Shown here: positions 1 to 10,406 of the stretch, one piece after another
Numbering within the stretch: position 1 is the first letter of the stretch
Layout of the letters: each line of letters opens with the position of its first letter
Assembly (NCBI GenBank): GCA_030849065.1
Contig: JASAON010001608.1
Location: 26,722-90,721, forward strand
Source: Jaenimonas drosophilae
Taxonomy: Eukaryota; Euglenozoa; Kinetoplastea; Trypanosomatida; Trypanosomatidae
DNA length: 64,000 nucleotides
Direction of reading: 5' to 3'
The notes under the pieces: model-generated
Told to the model about the DNA's origin: nothing
The model's database searches: none
Seen by the model: the letters and a program-made list of their open reading frames with translations, nothing else
Program-made: the position numbers and the translations under genes

Positions 1-3000
1 TTCGAGGATGATCTCTGCATCGTGATTGACGTTGCCGGTCTGGAAAAAATCATGGATGGCGGGCACCTCGCGCCGGATGTTTTCAGGAATCATGCGCAAC
101 AAGAGTCGGGTGCCCTCTTCTTCCTCCTGCAGATGCTGCAGAAGTGGGCGGAAGACGAACAAGACGAGGAGCACAATCAGCACCAAAGTCACGCTGCACA
201 AGATGATGAAGACGGTGGCGATGAGGGTGCCGTTGTGGCTGCGATCATCAAAGTAGCTGTTGCTGCTGTTAACCAACTTGCGCGAGACGGAGGGGAAGAT
301 GGCGAAGAGGGCCGTGTCGTAGGGGAGGCTCGTCTCAACCTGCTTCTGATTGAGCACGTTGATGAGGAGGCCGAGGAGCTGCCACACCACATTTTCTACA
401 CCTCCCGAGTACAAGTTGGCCAGCATATCATCGTCCTGGCCGTCCATGAAGTTCTTGAAGTCGAGGACGGCGTAGCCAGGGTCGTAGATAAAGGTGCGGC
501 ATGGCGCGTGGTATTCCTCGTAGGCATATACATCACTGCCAAAGAGCTCCCTGTTCTGGCTCTGACTGATGCTGAGAAGGCCTTCGTAGGTGTTGCCATC
601 ACCGAGGTACAAGTCCTCACGGAACTGAAGTGTGGTGATGATGGACCGCAGCAAATCCACGAGGTACGGTGACATGTCGCTCATGTTGGGGCTGTTGTAC
701 CACACCTGTTGGGCATCCATCACGGCCTCAATGAAGCTCCAATCACGTTCCTTGATGGAGCTGAGGAGGTTGGTGTTCTGAATCTGCCGGCTCTTGTAGA
801 AGAGCCCCATGAAGAGGATGGCGCTGAGGAGGACGAGGACGGAGAAGATGGAGAGGAAGAGCACGAGGCTCACAAGGTTGCCCTTGGTGGCCATATCCAG
901 GTTAGGCCCGGTGATGTCGTCGGCCGATTCCACGAGTGAGTCCTCGTCGGGGCTATTCATGGCCGCCTTGACCATCATGACGTGGTAAATGGCGAACATG
1001 GTGAGGAGGATGATGCCGCCCATCAAGCAGGCAGACATAATCATCGATGCCAGACCAAACTTCGAGACGTTGTCTTCAGAGTTGTCCGCCCTGCCCAGCA
1101 TGGAGTTGCCAATGCTCTGCATCGTCGTCGAGAAGCCTTCACTGAAGCTCTTGCTCACCACATCGTAGCGCGGCCCACTAATGGCGCGCTGGGCAATGGC
1201 CAGCTGCGTGGCCGTGGGGAGTGCAAAGTCATAGACCGGGTAGCTGTAGTCGTCCACGTTGCTGCCCAGCATGAAGTAGCCCATCATGTAGTTGAGCTCA
1301 AACTGCCGGTTGTAGTAGAAGCCAACAAGAACAGGCGTGTCTGGTAGGCCCCAGGCGTTTACACTCAGGTCTGCCGCAATGTTGCTGTAGTAAATGAGGG
1401 TGGCAATGTCTCGCGCAAGTTGCAGCACCTGCAGCGTTTCCTTGGCCACTTCCGGGTCAGGGGTGGAGGTGGCCAGGGCGACCTCCAACTGGTTGAGTGA
1501 GGCGTTGTAGGTTGAGACGGCTGCGGTGGGTGCCCAAATGGCTTCCGTACTTGTATATCCGTAACGCTGCATGCGTAGGGCGTAGAAGCGGTTGGCGGCG
1601 AGGTTGAGAGAGGTATCATTGAAGCATTGTAGGTAGGTGAAGTAGTAGTCGTGGTAGTTGTTGCCATCAACGGCGTTCTTGTAGGCCACGGAGAGGATGA
1701 TGATGGTGGCGATGGCGACGAGCACACACGTGGCACAGAGCACTTGCACAATCAAGGAAGAGCGGCGCTGTCTCAGAAAGCCGTGGAGGGAGAAGAAGAG
1801 GGCCAGCATGCAGCACCCGAGCATCACGATGCAAGCAATCCATACACCTTTTTGCTCGTTGATGAGATGATCGCGGTTGGAGTCGTGTACGTCCACCATT
1901 TGCGCGAGGTTGTTGGCCACAAGAAAACGCAAGTCCTGGTAGTAGTCGCTGAAGACGAGATTGCGGGCAATCTGCAGCTGATCCGCGACCGGAAGACTGC
2001 CATCAATGACGTTGGTCGAGGCGGTTGGGGAAGGCACAACAGGATTAAACGGGGCAAATGCGGTTTGCTCAACCGAGGCCATGGCGGTGTAGTCGTAGTC
2101 GTGATTCACGGCGTTGACGCGGGAGAAGATGTACGTATCATCGGGGGTCATACCGTAGTAGGATGAGGCCAACCACATGGCAACCACCTGGCGGTCCATG
2201 GCGCTATTCAGAAGAACGCGCAGATTCACGACGCAGCTCACCACCGCGGCGTTGGAGGCCTCGGCGATGCCGGTTTGGAAGAGCTCCGTGTAGTCATTGA
2301 CGGCGAGGTAGTCGTGGTAGCGCTCCACGTGGACGACGTCGCCTGTGATGGTATACTGCTGTGCGTAGGTGCCGAGTGTGGTGAGGTAATCAAAGTAGCG
2401 AGTGGCTCGGTTGATGAAGCCCATCAGATTGTCCGTGGAGGTGTCAAGGTTGATGGAGATGATGTGAAAGCGGTAGGCCAGAACAAAGGCCGCCACCGCG
2501 AAGAGGCAGGCAACGACCATGACGAGCATCACGATAGTTGTGCCGGAGAGGCTCTTGGAGATGCCGCCAAGGATGGCGGTGATGGAGTGCTGCTCAACCT
2601 CATCCGCGGCGATGGTGTTGCCGGAGTCAGCGACGGGCTCATGCACAATCATGTTGCGGTCTTTGCCGTCTTCGGCATGCATGGGGCTCGCCGCACCGGA
2701 TTGACGGGGTGAGTTGGCGGACGTAGAGGTCTCTTCATCATCATCATCATCATCGCTGCCGGCATGGCGTGCGGCTTCGCCATCACGACCGGGAGCGCGT
2801 TCCTCTGCACCGGAGAAGATCGCGGCGCTTCCTGTGGAGGTGCCCGCAGAGGTTGGCGATTCCGGCGCAGGCCTTCGCGACTTGGAGGGTGGCGGAGATT
2901 TAATCCCTCCGTTGTTGTTGTTGTTGTTGGCGGCGCCTCCCACATCATCCTCAAGGAGATCCTCATCACGTTCAAAGTAGCGCGTCTTGTCTCTGCTGGT

Positions 3001-6000
3001 GCGGTAGAGCACCTCCAAGTAGGAACGTGGGATGTGAAAGAAGAGGTTGATGGTGGTCATTTTGGAGACCTCAATCCGACGCAGAAACACAAGAATGATG
3101 GCGTAAACCGCGAGCAACAAAAACACCGAGACGGCGTAAATGACGATCACCACCCACACCACGTTGGAGACGTAGTTTTGCTGATTTGCAACGTAGACCT
3201 GCACGGATTGATTCATGGCACGTGAGAAGGAGCCATCATCGCCGTTGATGGCGAGGAGCTCCCGCGCCAGATCCGATCCTTCCTCGTTGGTACCGGCCAA
3301 CATCATCTCCGATGCGACGGTGAAGCCTAGGTCAAAGTAGGAGGTGAGTGAGCGGCTGTAGTTGCCCTCCAAGGACTGCACACCTGGGGTAAGGAGCTCC
3401 GCACGCTTCTGATTTACAAAGTCAGCCACGGTGCTACTCTTGCTGAGAAGATTGCCCAGCATGAGGTCTTGATGAGAGCTGTACAGCTTGGTTGCGCTGG
3501 ATCGTAGTGTGCCGTAGAGTGAGGCCACGACGGGGGCTTGCTGTGCGGGGGATAGCCCCAACGCACCAAGATTCCGTACTTCCTTGGTAATGACGCAGCC
3601 CACGGCGGTGTAGAGCCGCGTCTGGCTGGCGGCGTTGATGCGGTTCACCATGGTGGAGGTGAGGGACATCTGCACCGCCATGAAGATGATGAGTGCCACG
3701 ACAAGTAGGAAGATGGCGAGGAAGATGATATACAACAACATACGTAGTCGCTGAATGGCGTCGGCACCCTGGCTGAGGAGCTGATAATCATCGCTATTTT
3801 GCTTCTGACGCTTCTCCGAGGAGCGCAGGACGAGGCGGCATGCCTCCCAGTTGGATCCAAGACGGCTGGCGTTGTTTATGCTGCTCGATATATCATTGTG
3901 CCCCTCACGCTGATTGCGCTTCTGCTGGCGCTGCATCTCCGCCTCCTCCGCGACACGCTCGCGGAGCATCTTGGCCGACTCCTCGTCGAGCATGACATCG
4001 CGCAGAAAGCGGGCGTAGTTGATTAAGATGGCCTCGTTGGGCATGAGAAGTGTCTTGGAGTAGAAGCGTTTGCAGGATTCACGCTTCTCCGTGATGTAGT
4101 CGGCAATGTGCGTGAGCTGCTCATTCGTGTGGCTCCCGGAGGCGAGGCTGCTCCAGAAGGAAGACATTGCGCCCAAGATCTCCTTCTGCATCTCCGCCGA
4201 CGTACTCACGAGTTGGATTTGATGGCTGTTTGAGACGTTGAGGGACTGCTTGAGCTGCTCGCTGAGACGGAACATGTGGTAGCTCAGTGAGGCAGAGACG
4301 TAGCGTGGGGTGCGTTGAAGGATGGTGAGCTCCGCGAGGCTCATGCGCAGCTTCTTGCCAAAGATGGCGAGGAAGATGCAGAACTGGTACACGAGGAGCG
4401 GGTCGCTGCTGTACTTCACCAAACCCTTAGTCATGATGCGTCCAGCAAAGGCGCACATGCGCGGTGTGGGATCTACCGAGCCTGATTGCTCGCGGAAGTC
4501 GCGCAAGAAGCGCGTGGCGAGCTCAATATCTGTGGAGGCATAGATGTTGGTGATGTAGGGAATGAGCACACTCATGCGGTCAAGATAGAGCTCGTGGTCC
4601 TCGCTGCCATCATCGCTGCCGTTGGTGTGTGGCTGTTGCCGCCCTTCTTCCTCATCTTCCTCATCTTGGGAGTTGTGTCGAGCGCTGCCACGCCCACCAC
4701 GAGCATGCGACCCACCTTCATCACCATCGCCATCGGGTGCGCTCAGGTTGAAGCGCACCGTGAGCGGATTCTTGGACTTGCGCTTCTGCTCACGTACGCG
4801 ATCGCCCATGATGAGCTTCTCAATGGTTGGATATCGTGTAAAGATGAGATCATCAACGGGCAGACGTCGCGGATAGTCCTCCTCCCCAATACACACCGCC
4901 GCATTGCTGCTGTGGTGGCGCAGTGTATCGATGGCCTTGAGATAATCTGCGTTGACGCGCACCCCCGCCACAAACCATCCCCCAATGAAGGCCAACGCAC
5001 CGCCCGCGATGGCCACGACGGTGCTGATGGATTTGGAGTTCCACGTGGAGTCTGAGCTCGCGCATGGAATGGCTACGGCCGCCACGACGGCCACCGCAGC
5101 CATCTCACCCACACGAAAGCGGTTAACGCGCAGGTTGTAGTAGGGCAGAAAGTACACGTACAAGACGGCGAGTGTGGCGGTCATGGCACACAAGGTGATG
5201 CAGAAGGCCTGTGCCTGGCCCTTGGAGAGGAGGACGTGGAAGCAAATGACGGCGGCCAACTTCATGGCGGCGTGGAGGTCGCAGAGATACGGATTTGGCC
5301 GTGCGAGGAGGTTGGTGGAGTCGGGCATATCATCGTGGAGAAAAGAGGTGCCAATGTAGAGCACCAGGGCCAGGGCGAGCATGCCAATCACCGAAAAGAT
5401 GAAGTAGGCGATGCTGTAGCCTCCAAAACATGTTTCGTTGAACCAAAACATCTCGTGGAAGCCGGCGTCACAGACGATGAAGCTCATAAACATCATCCCC
5501 ATTGGTATGACGGCAAAGGAGGCCACGGCGTGTGCCACGAATTGGCAGTAGGCCTGCATCCATCGTGGCATGCGCTGAAAATCCTGGAACATGAAGTGAA
5601 TCACCACCAGAATCCAGGAGAGGAGCATCAACAGGAAAATCCAAAAGAAGGCGTTGGCTGCCCCAAAGGTGTTGGATGCCCAGTCAGAGTCAAAGAGTGG
5701 GAAGTCAAAGAAGTATATGACTTTGGCCACTTCATTGCCAAAGACGGGGCCCCACGTGAAGTTGCCGTTGAGAACGAGGCCAATGAGCTGGATGAACTCG
5801 AGAAGGAGGCCAATGGCACTAATCTTCCAGTCAAGTGTGATCTCGAACTGAATTAAAACGGGGAAAACACGATCAACGCGTGGCATGAGCTGGCGTGTCT
5901 TGAGGGCCGCCTCACGGAAGGAGGCGGTGCTGTTGGTGCTGCTGTTGGAGAAGAGGCTGTGGCTGTGGCTGCCACTGCTGGGGTCGGTGCTCGCATCGGT

Positions 6001-6060
6001 GCTCGGCGCGCTTTCCTCGACCGTCTTGGCCGGTGGCGCCGTTGGGTACTTCTCCTTCAT
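1..6060 (-). CDS. TmcB-like giant multi-membrane sensor protein (C-terminus off the left edge)
   Basis: The frame is open from an ATG at 6060, with an in-frame TAG just upstream, to base 1, giving 2020 residues without a stop. The true end lies outside the window. About seven hydrophobic segments fill residues 75-365. A soluble stretch (about 370-770) resembles the helical region of Tiny macrocysts B (TmcB) proteins, with NYARFL and RFLRDF motifs. Further membrane segments lie near 773-797, 967-993, 1173-1196, 1407-1465, 1668-1695, 1730-1755 and 1945-1970, separated by loops of 180-220 residues that are probably extracytoplasmic sensor regions. A disordered Asn/Ser/Asp-rich insert lies near 1050-1140. 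Related protist proteins often carry PAS and nucleotide cyclase domains after the last membrane segment; that part would be beyond the edge and is not seen. A role as a surface sensor is inference. CDS certain, family fairly sure, function open. Confidence 0.85.
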   Translation of the reverse strand, partial: MKEKYPTAPPAKTVEESAPSTDASTDPSSGSHSHSLFSNSSTNSTASFREAALKTRQLMPRVDRVFPVLIQFEITLDWKISAIGLLLEFIQLIGLVLNGNFTWGPVFGNEVAKVIYFFDFPLFDSDWASNTFGAANAFFWIFLLMLLSWILVVIHFMFQDFQRMPRWMQAYCQFVAHAVASFAVIPMGMMFMSFIVCDAGFHEMFWFNETCFGGYSIAYFIFSVIGMLALALVLYIGTSFLHDDMPDSTNLLARPNPYLCDLHAAMKLAAVICFHVLLSKGQAQAFCITLCAMTATLAVLYVYFLPYYNLRVNRFRVGEMAAVAVVAAVAIPCASSDSTWNSKSISTVVAIAGGALAFIGGWFVAGVRVNADYLKAIDTLRHHSSNAAVCIGEEDYPRRLPVDDLIFTRYPTIEKLIMGDRVREQKRKSKNPLTVRFNLSAPDGDGDEGGSHARGGRGSARHNSQDEEDEEEGRQQPHTNGSDDGSEDHELYLDRMSVLIPYITNIYASTDIELATRFLRDFREQSGSVDPTPRMCAFAGRIMTKGLVKYSSDPLLVYQFCIFLAIFGKKLRMSLAELTILQRTPRYVSASLSYHMFRLSEQLKQSLNVSNSHQIQLVSTSAEMQKEILGAMSSFWSSLASGSHTNEQLTHIADYITEKRESCKRFYSKTLLMPNEAILINYARFLRDVMLDEESAKMLRERVAEEAEMQRQQKRNQREGHNDISSSINNASRLGSNWEACRLVLRSSEKRQKQNSDDYQLLSQGADAIQRLRMLLYIIFLAIFLLVVALIIFMAVQMSLTSTMVNRINAASQTRLYTAVGCVITKEVRNLGALGLSPAQQAPVVASLYGTLRSSATKLYSSHQDLMLGNLLSKSSTVADFVNQKRAELLTPGVQSLEGNYSRSLTSYFDLGFTVASEMMLAGTNEEGSDLARELLAINGDDGSFSRAMNQSVQVYVANQQNYVSNVVWVVIVIYAVSVFLLLAVYAIILVFLRRIEVSKMTTINLFFHIPRSYLEVLYRTSRDKTRYFERDEDLLEDDVGGAANNNNNNGGIKSPPPSKSRRPAPESPTSAGTSTGSAAIFSGAEERAPGRDGEAARHAGSDDDDDDEETSTSANSPRQSGAASPMHAEDGKDRNMIVHEPVADSGNTIAADEVEQHSITAILGGISKSLSGTTIVMLVMVVACLFAVAAFVLAYRFHIISINLDTSTDNLMGFINRATRYFDYLTTLGTYAQQYTITGDVVHVERYHDYLAVNDYTELFQTGIAEASNAAVVSCVVNLRVLLNSAMDRQVVAMWLASSYYGMTPDDTYIFSRVNAVNHDYDYTAMASVEQTAFAPFNPVVPSPTASTNVIDGSLPVADQLQIARNLVFSDYYQDLRFLVANNLAQMVDVHDSNRDHLINEQKGVWIACIVMLGCCMLALFFSLHGFLRQRRSSLIVQVLCATCVLVAIATIIILSVAYKNAVDGNNYHDYYFTYLQCFNDTSLNLAANRFYALRMQRYGYTSTEAIWAPTAAVSTYNASLNQLEVALATSTPDPEVAKETLQVLQLARDIATLIYYSNIAADLSVNAWGLPDTPVLVGFYYNRQFELNYMMGYFMLGSNVDDYSYPVYDFALPTATQLAIAQRAISGPRYDVVSKSFSEGFSTTMQSIGNSMLGRADNSEDNVSKFGLASMIMSACLMGGIILLTMFAIYHVMMVKAAMNSPDEDSLVESADDITGPNLDMATKGNLVSLVLFLSIFSVLVLLSAILFMGLFYKSRQIQNTNLLSSIKERDWSFIEAVMDAQQVWYNSPNMSDMSPYLVDLLRSIITTLQFREDLYLGDGNTYEGLLSISQSQNRELFGSDVYAYEEYHAPCRTFIYDPGYAVLDFKNFMDGQDDDMLANLYSGGVENVVWQLLGLLINVLNQKQVETSLPYDTALFAIFPSVSRKLVNSSNSYFDDRSHNGTLIATVFIILCSVTLVLIVLLVLFVFRPLLQHLQEEEEGTRLLLRMIPENIRREVPAIHDFFQTGNVNHDAEIILE

Positions 6061-6582
6061 GATGGAGAGGTGAGCGAGCTAGCGTGAAGATTCAGAAAGT
6101 GTATGTGCGCACGTAGAGGATGATGATGCTGTTGTTGTTGTTGTTGCGTAGTTCCAACACGATGAGCCCCCCGAATACACCGCGTCAGATGAGCGGAGAT
6201 GAAGGGGCAAGAAAAATGAGGGAGAAGAGGTGCGGACCTTCACAATGAGTGTAGTTTGCAAGAATTTGAACTACAGAAACAAGAAAACACAGATTGTGTG
6301 TGTGTTGCTACCCTGGAAGATGATGAAGATGGAAAGACGAGGAGGTGGAGAGTGTTTGTGGCACAAGCATCATTCACAAGCCTGGAGAGCTACACCAGCA
6401 CACAGACACACACCGTCGAGTTGGGGTGAAGAAGAACATGTACAAGGAACACATCGCAATGATGATGATGATGATACAACGAGTTGCTGTCATTGGTGAT
6501 GAATCTCCTCCACGTTGGTCCTGTGGTGGAGTGTGGGATGTATAATGATGATGATGATGATCTAAAATGTGCGTAGTTGAGA
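6061..6582. other. Intergenic spacer with trinucleotide repeats
   Basis: No convincing gene. It should hold the 3' UTR of the LRR gene and the leader of the TmcB-like gene. GAT and TTG trinucleotide runs occur near 6120-6147, 6458-6475 and 6543-6561. A 113-codon minus-strand frame inside it is low-complexity and is not accepted. Confidence 0.6.
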
Positions 6583-7776
6583 TTAGCGACGTAGTGCAGC
6601 CATGAAGAGTGAAGCCACGCGACGAACATCATCGCGATGTTGTGGGGCGTTGAGATTATCCATGAAAGCACAATCAACGCTGCCACCGTCGCAGATTGAA
6701 CGTCGGATTTGGCCATCGTGTGCTGCTTCACGAATCTTGGTTAGAGCGGGGCTCCTCGTGGGGATGTTGCTGCACAACGCGGAGAGAGGGGCGGCGGGCC
6801 GTGGTGGAAGAGGTGCAGGTATCGATGATGATTTTGACGAGGATTGCTTCGACGTTCTGGATGAGTTTGGTGCCATCACAGGCCGTGTGTTGTTGCTATT
6901 GTGGGGAGGCCTTGACGTGGAAGATGGCTGAATCACCGCCGATGAGCAACCAAGGATCATCTTCGTGCTCTTCTCTGCATCTCCATCAGCCTGCGGCAGC
7001 TCCACCTCCTCGATGTTGGCCATGGAGCTAGCACTGACCGCAGGGGGCTGCACAGAGACCACGGGTGAGGATGACGTACACTGCTCCATCGTTGGCGAGC
7101 TCATGATGCCATCCTCCACCTCAGCCTCATCGCCATCCTCCTCTTCCACGAGTGCTCCATCGCGGAGAAGCTGCAGATGGCGGAGCGCATCCATCTTTGC
7201 GCGACGGCAGGTGATGGGGTTGTGGTGAAGGCGGCAACGCTGCAGCTCAACGAGATGCCGCAGTGCGATGAGATGCTCCACGTCCTGGATCATATTGTGG
7301 GAAACATCGAGTGTGTGCAGCGCGCGGCACTTTTCAACACCGTTAATGTGCTCGAGTTGGTTGTGGCTGATGATGAGCTTCCGCAGCGTCGGGGAGTGGA
7401 GCCCATCCACGTGATGCAGCGCATTGTGCGAGAGATCGAGCTCGCGCAACATGGCCAACGACGTCAGCGCATCTCCGCGCAGAGTAGTCAAGCTGTTGTG
7501 GGAGAGGTTGAGGTGCGTGAGCCGTGGGGGAAAGACGGGTGCTTCACTGGTGCCCTGCAATGAATCCATGGCGTTGTAGGAGAGATCGAGGCGCGTTAAG
7601 TGGCTGAGCTGCATCAATCCGACTGGAGAGGTGATGAGGTTGTTGGAGAGATCCGCATGACGGACGGAGGTGTGCAGTGCCTCTTGCTCCTCGCGAGTGA
7701 AGTCGGCAAACACAAGACGGCGCAGATGTCGGTGGGAGAGGTCCACCGACTCCGCCAGAGACGTGTTGCCGCTCAT
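6583..7776 (-). CDS. Leucine-rich-repeat protein
   Basis: 397 residues from ATG 7776. Residues about 20-210 contain at least seven leucine-rich repeats of the LxxLxLSxN type (for example LTRLDLSYN, LTHLNLSHN, LRELDLSHN, LHTLDVSHN), the short form typical of SDS22-like and flagellar or dynein-associated LRR proteins. The last clear repeat is followed by a capping-like segment with NPI. The C-terminal half (about 215-397) is Ser/Pro-rich and probably disordered, without a recognisable domain. The start is supported by a strong polypyrimidine tract and an AG a few bases upstream. The role is probably that of a protein-binding scaffold; the partner cannot be told from sequence. Confidence 0.85.
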   Translation of the reverse strand: MSGNTSLAESVDLSHRHLRRLVFADFTREEQEALHTSVRHADLSNNLITSPVGLMQLSHLTRLDLSYNAMDSLQGTSEAPVFPPRLTHLNLSHNSLTTLRGDALTSLAMLRELDLSHNALHHVDGLHSPTLRKLIISHNQLEHINGVEKCRALHTLDVSHNMIQDVEHLIALRHLVELQRCRLHHNPITCRRAKMDALRHLQLLRDGALVEEEDGDEAEVEDGIMSSPTMEQCTSSSPVVSVQPPAVSASSMANIEEVELPQADGDAEKSTKMILGCSSAVIQPSSTSRPPHNSNNTRPVMAPNSSRTSKQSSSKSSSIPAPLPPRPAAPLSALCSNIPTRSPALTKIREAAHDGQIRRSICDGGSVDCAFMDNLNAPQHRDDVRRVASLFMAALRR

Positions 7777-7782
7777 GATTGT

Positions 7783-7815
7783 CTTGAAGAAAGAGAAAGA
7801 AGATGAAAAATGATG
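7783..7815 (-). promoter_or_regulatory. Putative spliced-leader acceptor of the LRR gene
   Basis: On the minus strand a tract made almost entirely of T and C (7786-7815) ends in AAG at 7785-7783, only a few bases before the ATG at 7776. This is the layout of a kinetoplastid trans-splice acceptor, and it fixes the start of the LRR gene. Confidence 0.5.
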
Positions 7816-7919
7816 GAAAAAAGAGAGTCATGGGTACCTTCACATCACAGATGCAGGATGATGACAAAATCAGAGTTCCGACCAACGACGTGCTCGTTTG
7901 ATGATTCATGATGTGTGAG

Positions 7920-10085
7920 TTAGTGCGATGTTTGGGCATCTCCATGCCGAGTGGTGCCATCGTCGTCGCCATCGCCATCGCCATCGCCACCACCGCCATC
8001 CACCACGTCTTCCTCCTCGGCACCAGAGACGTTGGGCAGCCGAATGAGATGCACAACGGCACTACTCACGGAGTTGGTGCCTTTGGCATCCTGTGAGAGA
8101 ACCATGCTAAAGTACTCGGAATGCTTCTCGAGGAGATAGAAGATGCCACCCCATCGTTTGCGAATCATGTCTTGTGCGCCACGCGGGAGATGTAAGTGAA
8201 TCGTTGAGCACGATGAATGGCCGCCACGGCCTTGGAGGTAGGCGGCAATCAAGCGCACCACCTCTGCTTCATCGAATGTACTTCGCAACACACCGCGTGG
8301 AAGTGGCTGATCGGGCCGCGACAAGCACCAGTTTCCCGCCCGTTGGAGCTCAAAGTGCTGAAACAAGGTTGGATGAGACTGGAAGAAGTTATGCATCTTG
8401 ATGGGGAGGAAGTGAAGCAGCTCCTCGGGGAGCGCGCGGAGGAACACCTTTTGTTGGGTGAATCCACGTCGCGGGAGATGCCGCGCAACCTCTCGCGCGA
8501 GATTCTCTGGATCATGAAAGGGATGTGAAGGATCATCACGGAAGGCCATGCGGCGGCGGAGGGTCCGAACCTGGCGTTTTTTGCGCTCGCGGGTGGCAAT
8601 GACGAGTTGCTCCTCCAAGCTGAGTGAGCTCACGTGCTGCCGACGGCGGTAGCTCGTGCGCATCACCACCGTTGCATCGTCGGAGAGGAAAAAGACGGGG
8701 CCATGCGCGGCGAAGTAGTTCTGAAGGTTGCCAAAGTAGGCCACCACCTCCGCACGCACCACGTCGGGCAAACGGCGCTCCACCTCCGCCACATCCACGG
8801 AACCCTCCAGCGGCACGTGCTGCAGAATCCAGTTGCTGCTACGTGGTGTGGGGCTCGTGTGCATCTCCAAGCCACCAAAGTTGGTCGGACGCAACAACAC
8901 CGCGCAGCTCCAACTTTGATCATCCTTCTCCACCCCCTCATGCCCAACATGATGATCATCGCCGCCGCCATGTTCTGTTGGTCGTGCCTCAACCGAAAAG
9001 GCGAAGATGTGCTGCATCTGTGCGAAGTACAGAATGGCCTCGATGCCATGATAGGGAAGCTCCGCCACGTGTGCAGGATCGGCACGCTTGAGGAGCATCT
9101 CCAACGGCATCCATTCCCCATGACGTCCTTCGAAGTGTGGCACGAAGTTGTTGGCCAAGGTGGGATCAGGTCTGTACGCAGCGAACGTTTCCTCCGCCAC
9201 CTCGCACCCATCGAGATCCACGGCGGCATAGCCACCAAAAAGCCGCACGAAGCTGCGCCGACCAACCTTCACCACCTCCATCGCCTTGGTAGCAAAGTAG
9301 CTCACCATGTGTGCTTCCGTATAGCCTGGCATCTGGGCCAACACCTCCTCCATTGGCACAAAGAAGGGCGGAATGAAGTGTAGGAAGCTGCGGAGGCTGA
9401 GCACGCTGCCATCTTCACGTCCGCGCGGGGCGGCACGTGCGGATGGGCTCACATCGAAGTCTGCGGGTGCGGGCGGCAACGATGCCAAACGACCAACATC
9501 AAAGAAAAAGTCAGTGCGCGGGTACTCCACGTCTCGTGCTGGAGCAGGAGAGGTGCAGGTCTCGTGAGATGGTTCCGGCTGCACCACCGTGGCCTTGGGT
9601 GGTGATGATGATGTTGGTGGTGCTGGCGCATCAGCGCTCATGGTGGACGGAGGAGGTGCCACGTTGCAGCCCACAGCTACCATCACCCCAGCAGGGTCAA
9701 TGGAGATGTGAAGATCATCCTGCGCACGCACCAACACGTGCCGCAGAGTCTTGTGCGGACGAACATGTTTGCGGCGTGAAGTGATGGAGAGGCAGTCGTA
9801 CAACTCACTGATGCAGAACCACGTACCTGCAGGATGAGTGCGCAGAAGCTCGTGGAGCTCCTTCATCAACTCAGGTGCGATGCCAACCCCAGCGTCTGTT
9901 GCTGAGCCGCTGGCAAACCGAATGGAGGTGTGAAGGTGGCACATGCGTGCGTGCAGGAGCGATGGCCGCCGACGTGTAGGGGTCGCGGAGGTACGCCACA
10001 ACACAGATCGAGCAGCAGTGCAGAATGGCCGCATGAAGATGGAGCTGCCACCACTCAGGAAGGTGGTGGAGGCTACTCTCCGCAT
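7920..10085 (-). CDS. Mitochondrial protein of about six repeated helical/winged-helix-like modules
   Basis: 721 residues from the first ATG in frame (10085); a non-ATG extension to 10118 exists but is not preferred. The N-terminus (MRRVAS, then Arg/Ser/Ala-rich to about residue 60) looks like a mitochondrial targeting peptide. The rest shows about six diverged modules of 55-100 residues near 65-140, 230-295, 305-380, 440-495, 545-615 and 625-700. Each has the pattern of two short helices, a Pro-containing turn, then 'YF...' and a hydrophobic strand (FVPMEEVL...YF; VDVAEVERRLP...YF; FTQQKVFLRALP...NFF). I do not recognise a named family. Repeats of this build would suit a kinetoplastid mitochondrial RNA-processing or ribosome-assembly factor, but that is inference. 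The C-terminus is acidic and Asp/Gly-rich. Confidence 0.8.
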   Translation of the reverse strand: MRRVASTTFLSGGSSIFMRPFCTAARSVLWRTSATPTRRRPSLLHARMCHLHTSIRFASGSATDAGVGIAPELMKELHELLRTHPAGTWFCISELYDCLSITSRRKHVRPHKTLRHVLVRAQDDLHISIDPAGVMVAVGCNVAPPPSTMSADAPAPPTSSSPPKATVVQPEPSHETCTSPAPARDVEYPRTDFFFDVGRLASLPPAPADFDVSPSARAAPRGREDGSVLSLRSFLHFIPPFFVPMEEVLAQMPGYTEAHMVSYFATKAMEVVKVGRRSFVRLFGGYAAVDLDGCEVAEETFAAYRPDPTLANNFVPHFEGRHGEWMPLEMLLKRADPAHVAELPYHGIEAILYFAQMQHIFAFSVEARPTEHGGGDDHHVGHEGVEKDDQSWSCAVLLRPTNFGGLEMHTSPTPRSSNWILQHVPLEGSVDVAEVERRLPDVVRAEVVAYFGNLQNYFAAHGPVFFLSDDATVVMRTSYRRRQHVSSLSLEEQLVIATRERKKRQVRTLRRRMAFRDDPSHPFHDPENLAREVARHLPRRGFTQQKVFLRALPEELLHFLPIKMHNFFQSHPTLFQHFELQRAGNWCLSRPDQPLPRGVLRSTFDEAEVVRLIAAYLQGRGGHSSCSTIHLHLPRGAQDMIRKRWGGIFYLLEKHSEYFSMVLSQDAKGTNSVSSAVVHLIRLPNVSGAEEEDVVDGGGGDGDGDGDDDGTTRHGDAQTSH

Positions 10086-10406
10086 CACGAGCACAGATGT
10101 ACCAAACAACGAACTCAATGCGAGTGTGTGCCGTAACTACACCGCCTACCAATAACAACAACAACAGATATGAAGAAGAAGAATGTGATGGCGGTTGGTT
10201 GCATCCTTGTTGGATGAGCACGTAGGAAGAAAAAATACATCAGCGTGTACGTTGAATAGTGAATCATCCATCTCTCCACGTTGTGCCTCACCATCGTCAG
10301 AGATGGTGCGTGGCAACGAACAACATGATGATGATGGTGATGATGATAGTGTTGCAACAACACAACACCAGCAACGCCACGTGATAAACTAGCAACGCCA
10401 TGCTCG
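10086..10406. other. Spacer with simple repeats
   Basis: No gene seen. The minus strand just upstream of 10085 carries a TTCTTC/TTGTTG-rich tract (about 10145-10190) followed by TAG, a plausible trans-splice acceptor for the mitochondrial repeat protein. Confidence 0.5.
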
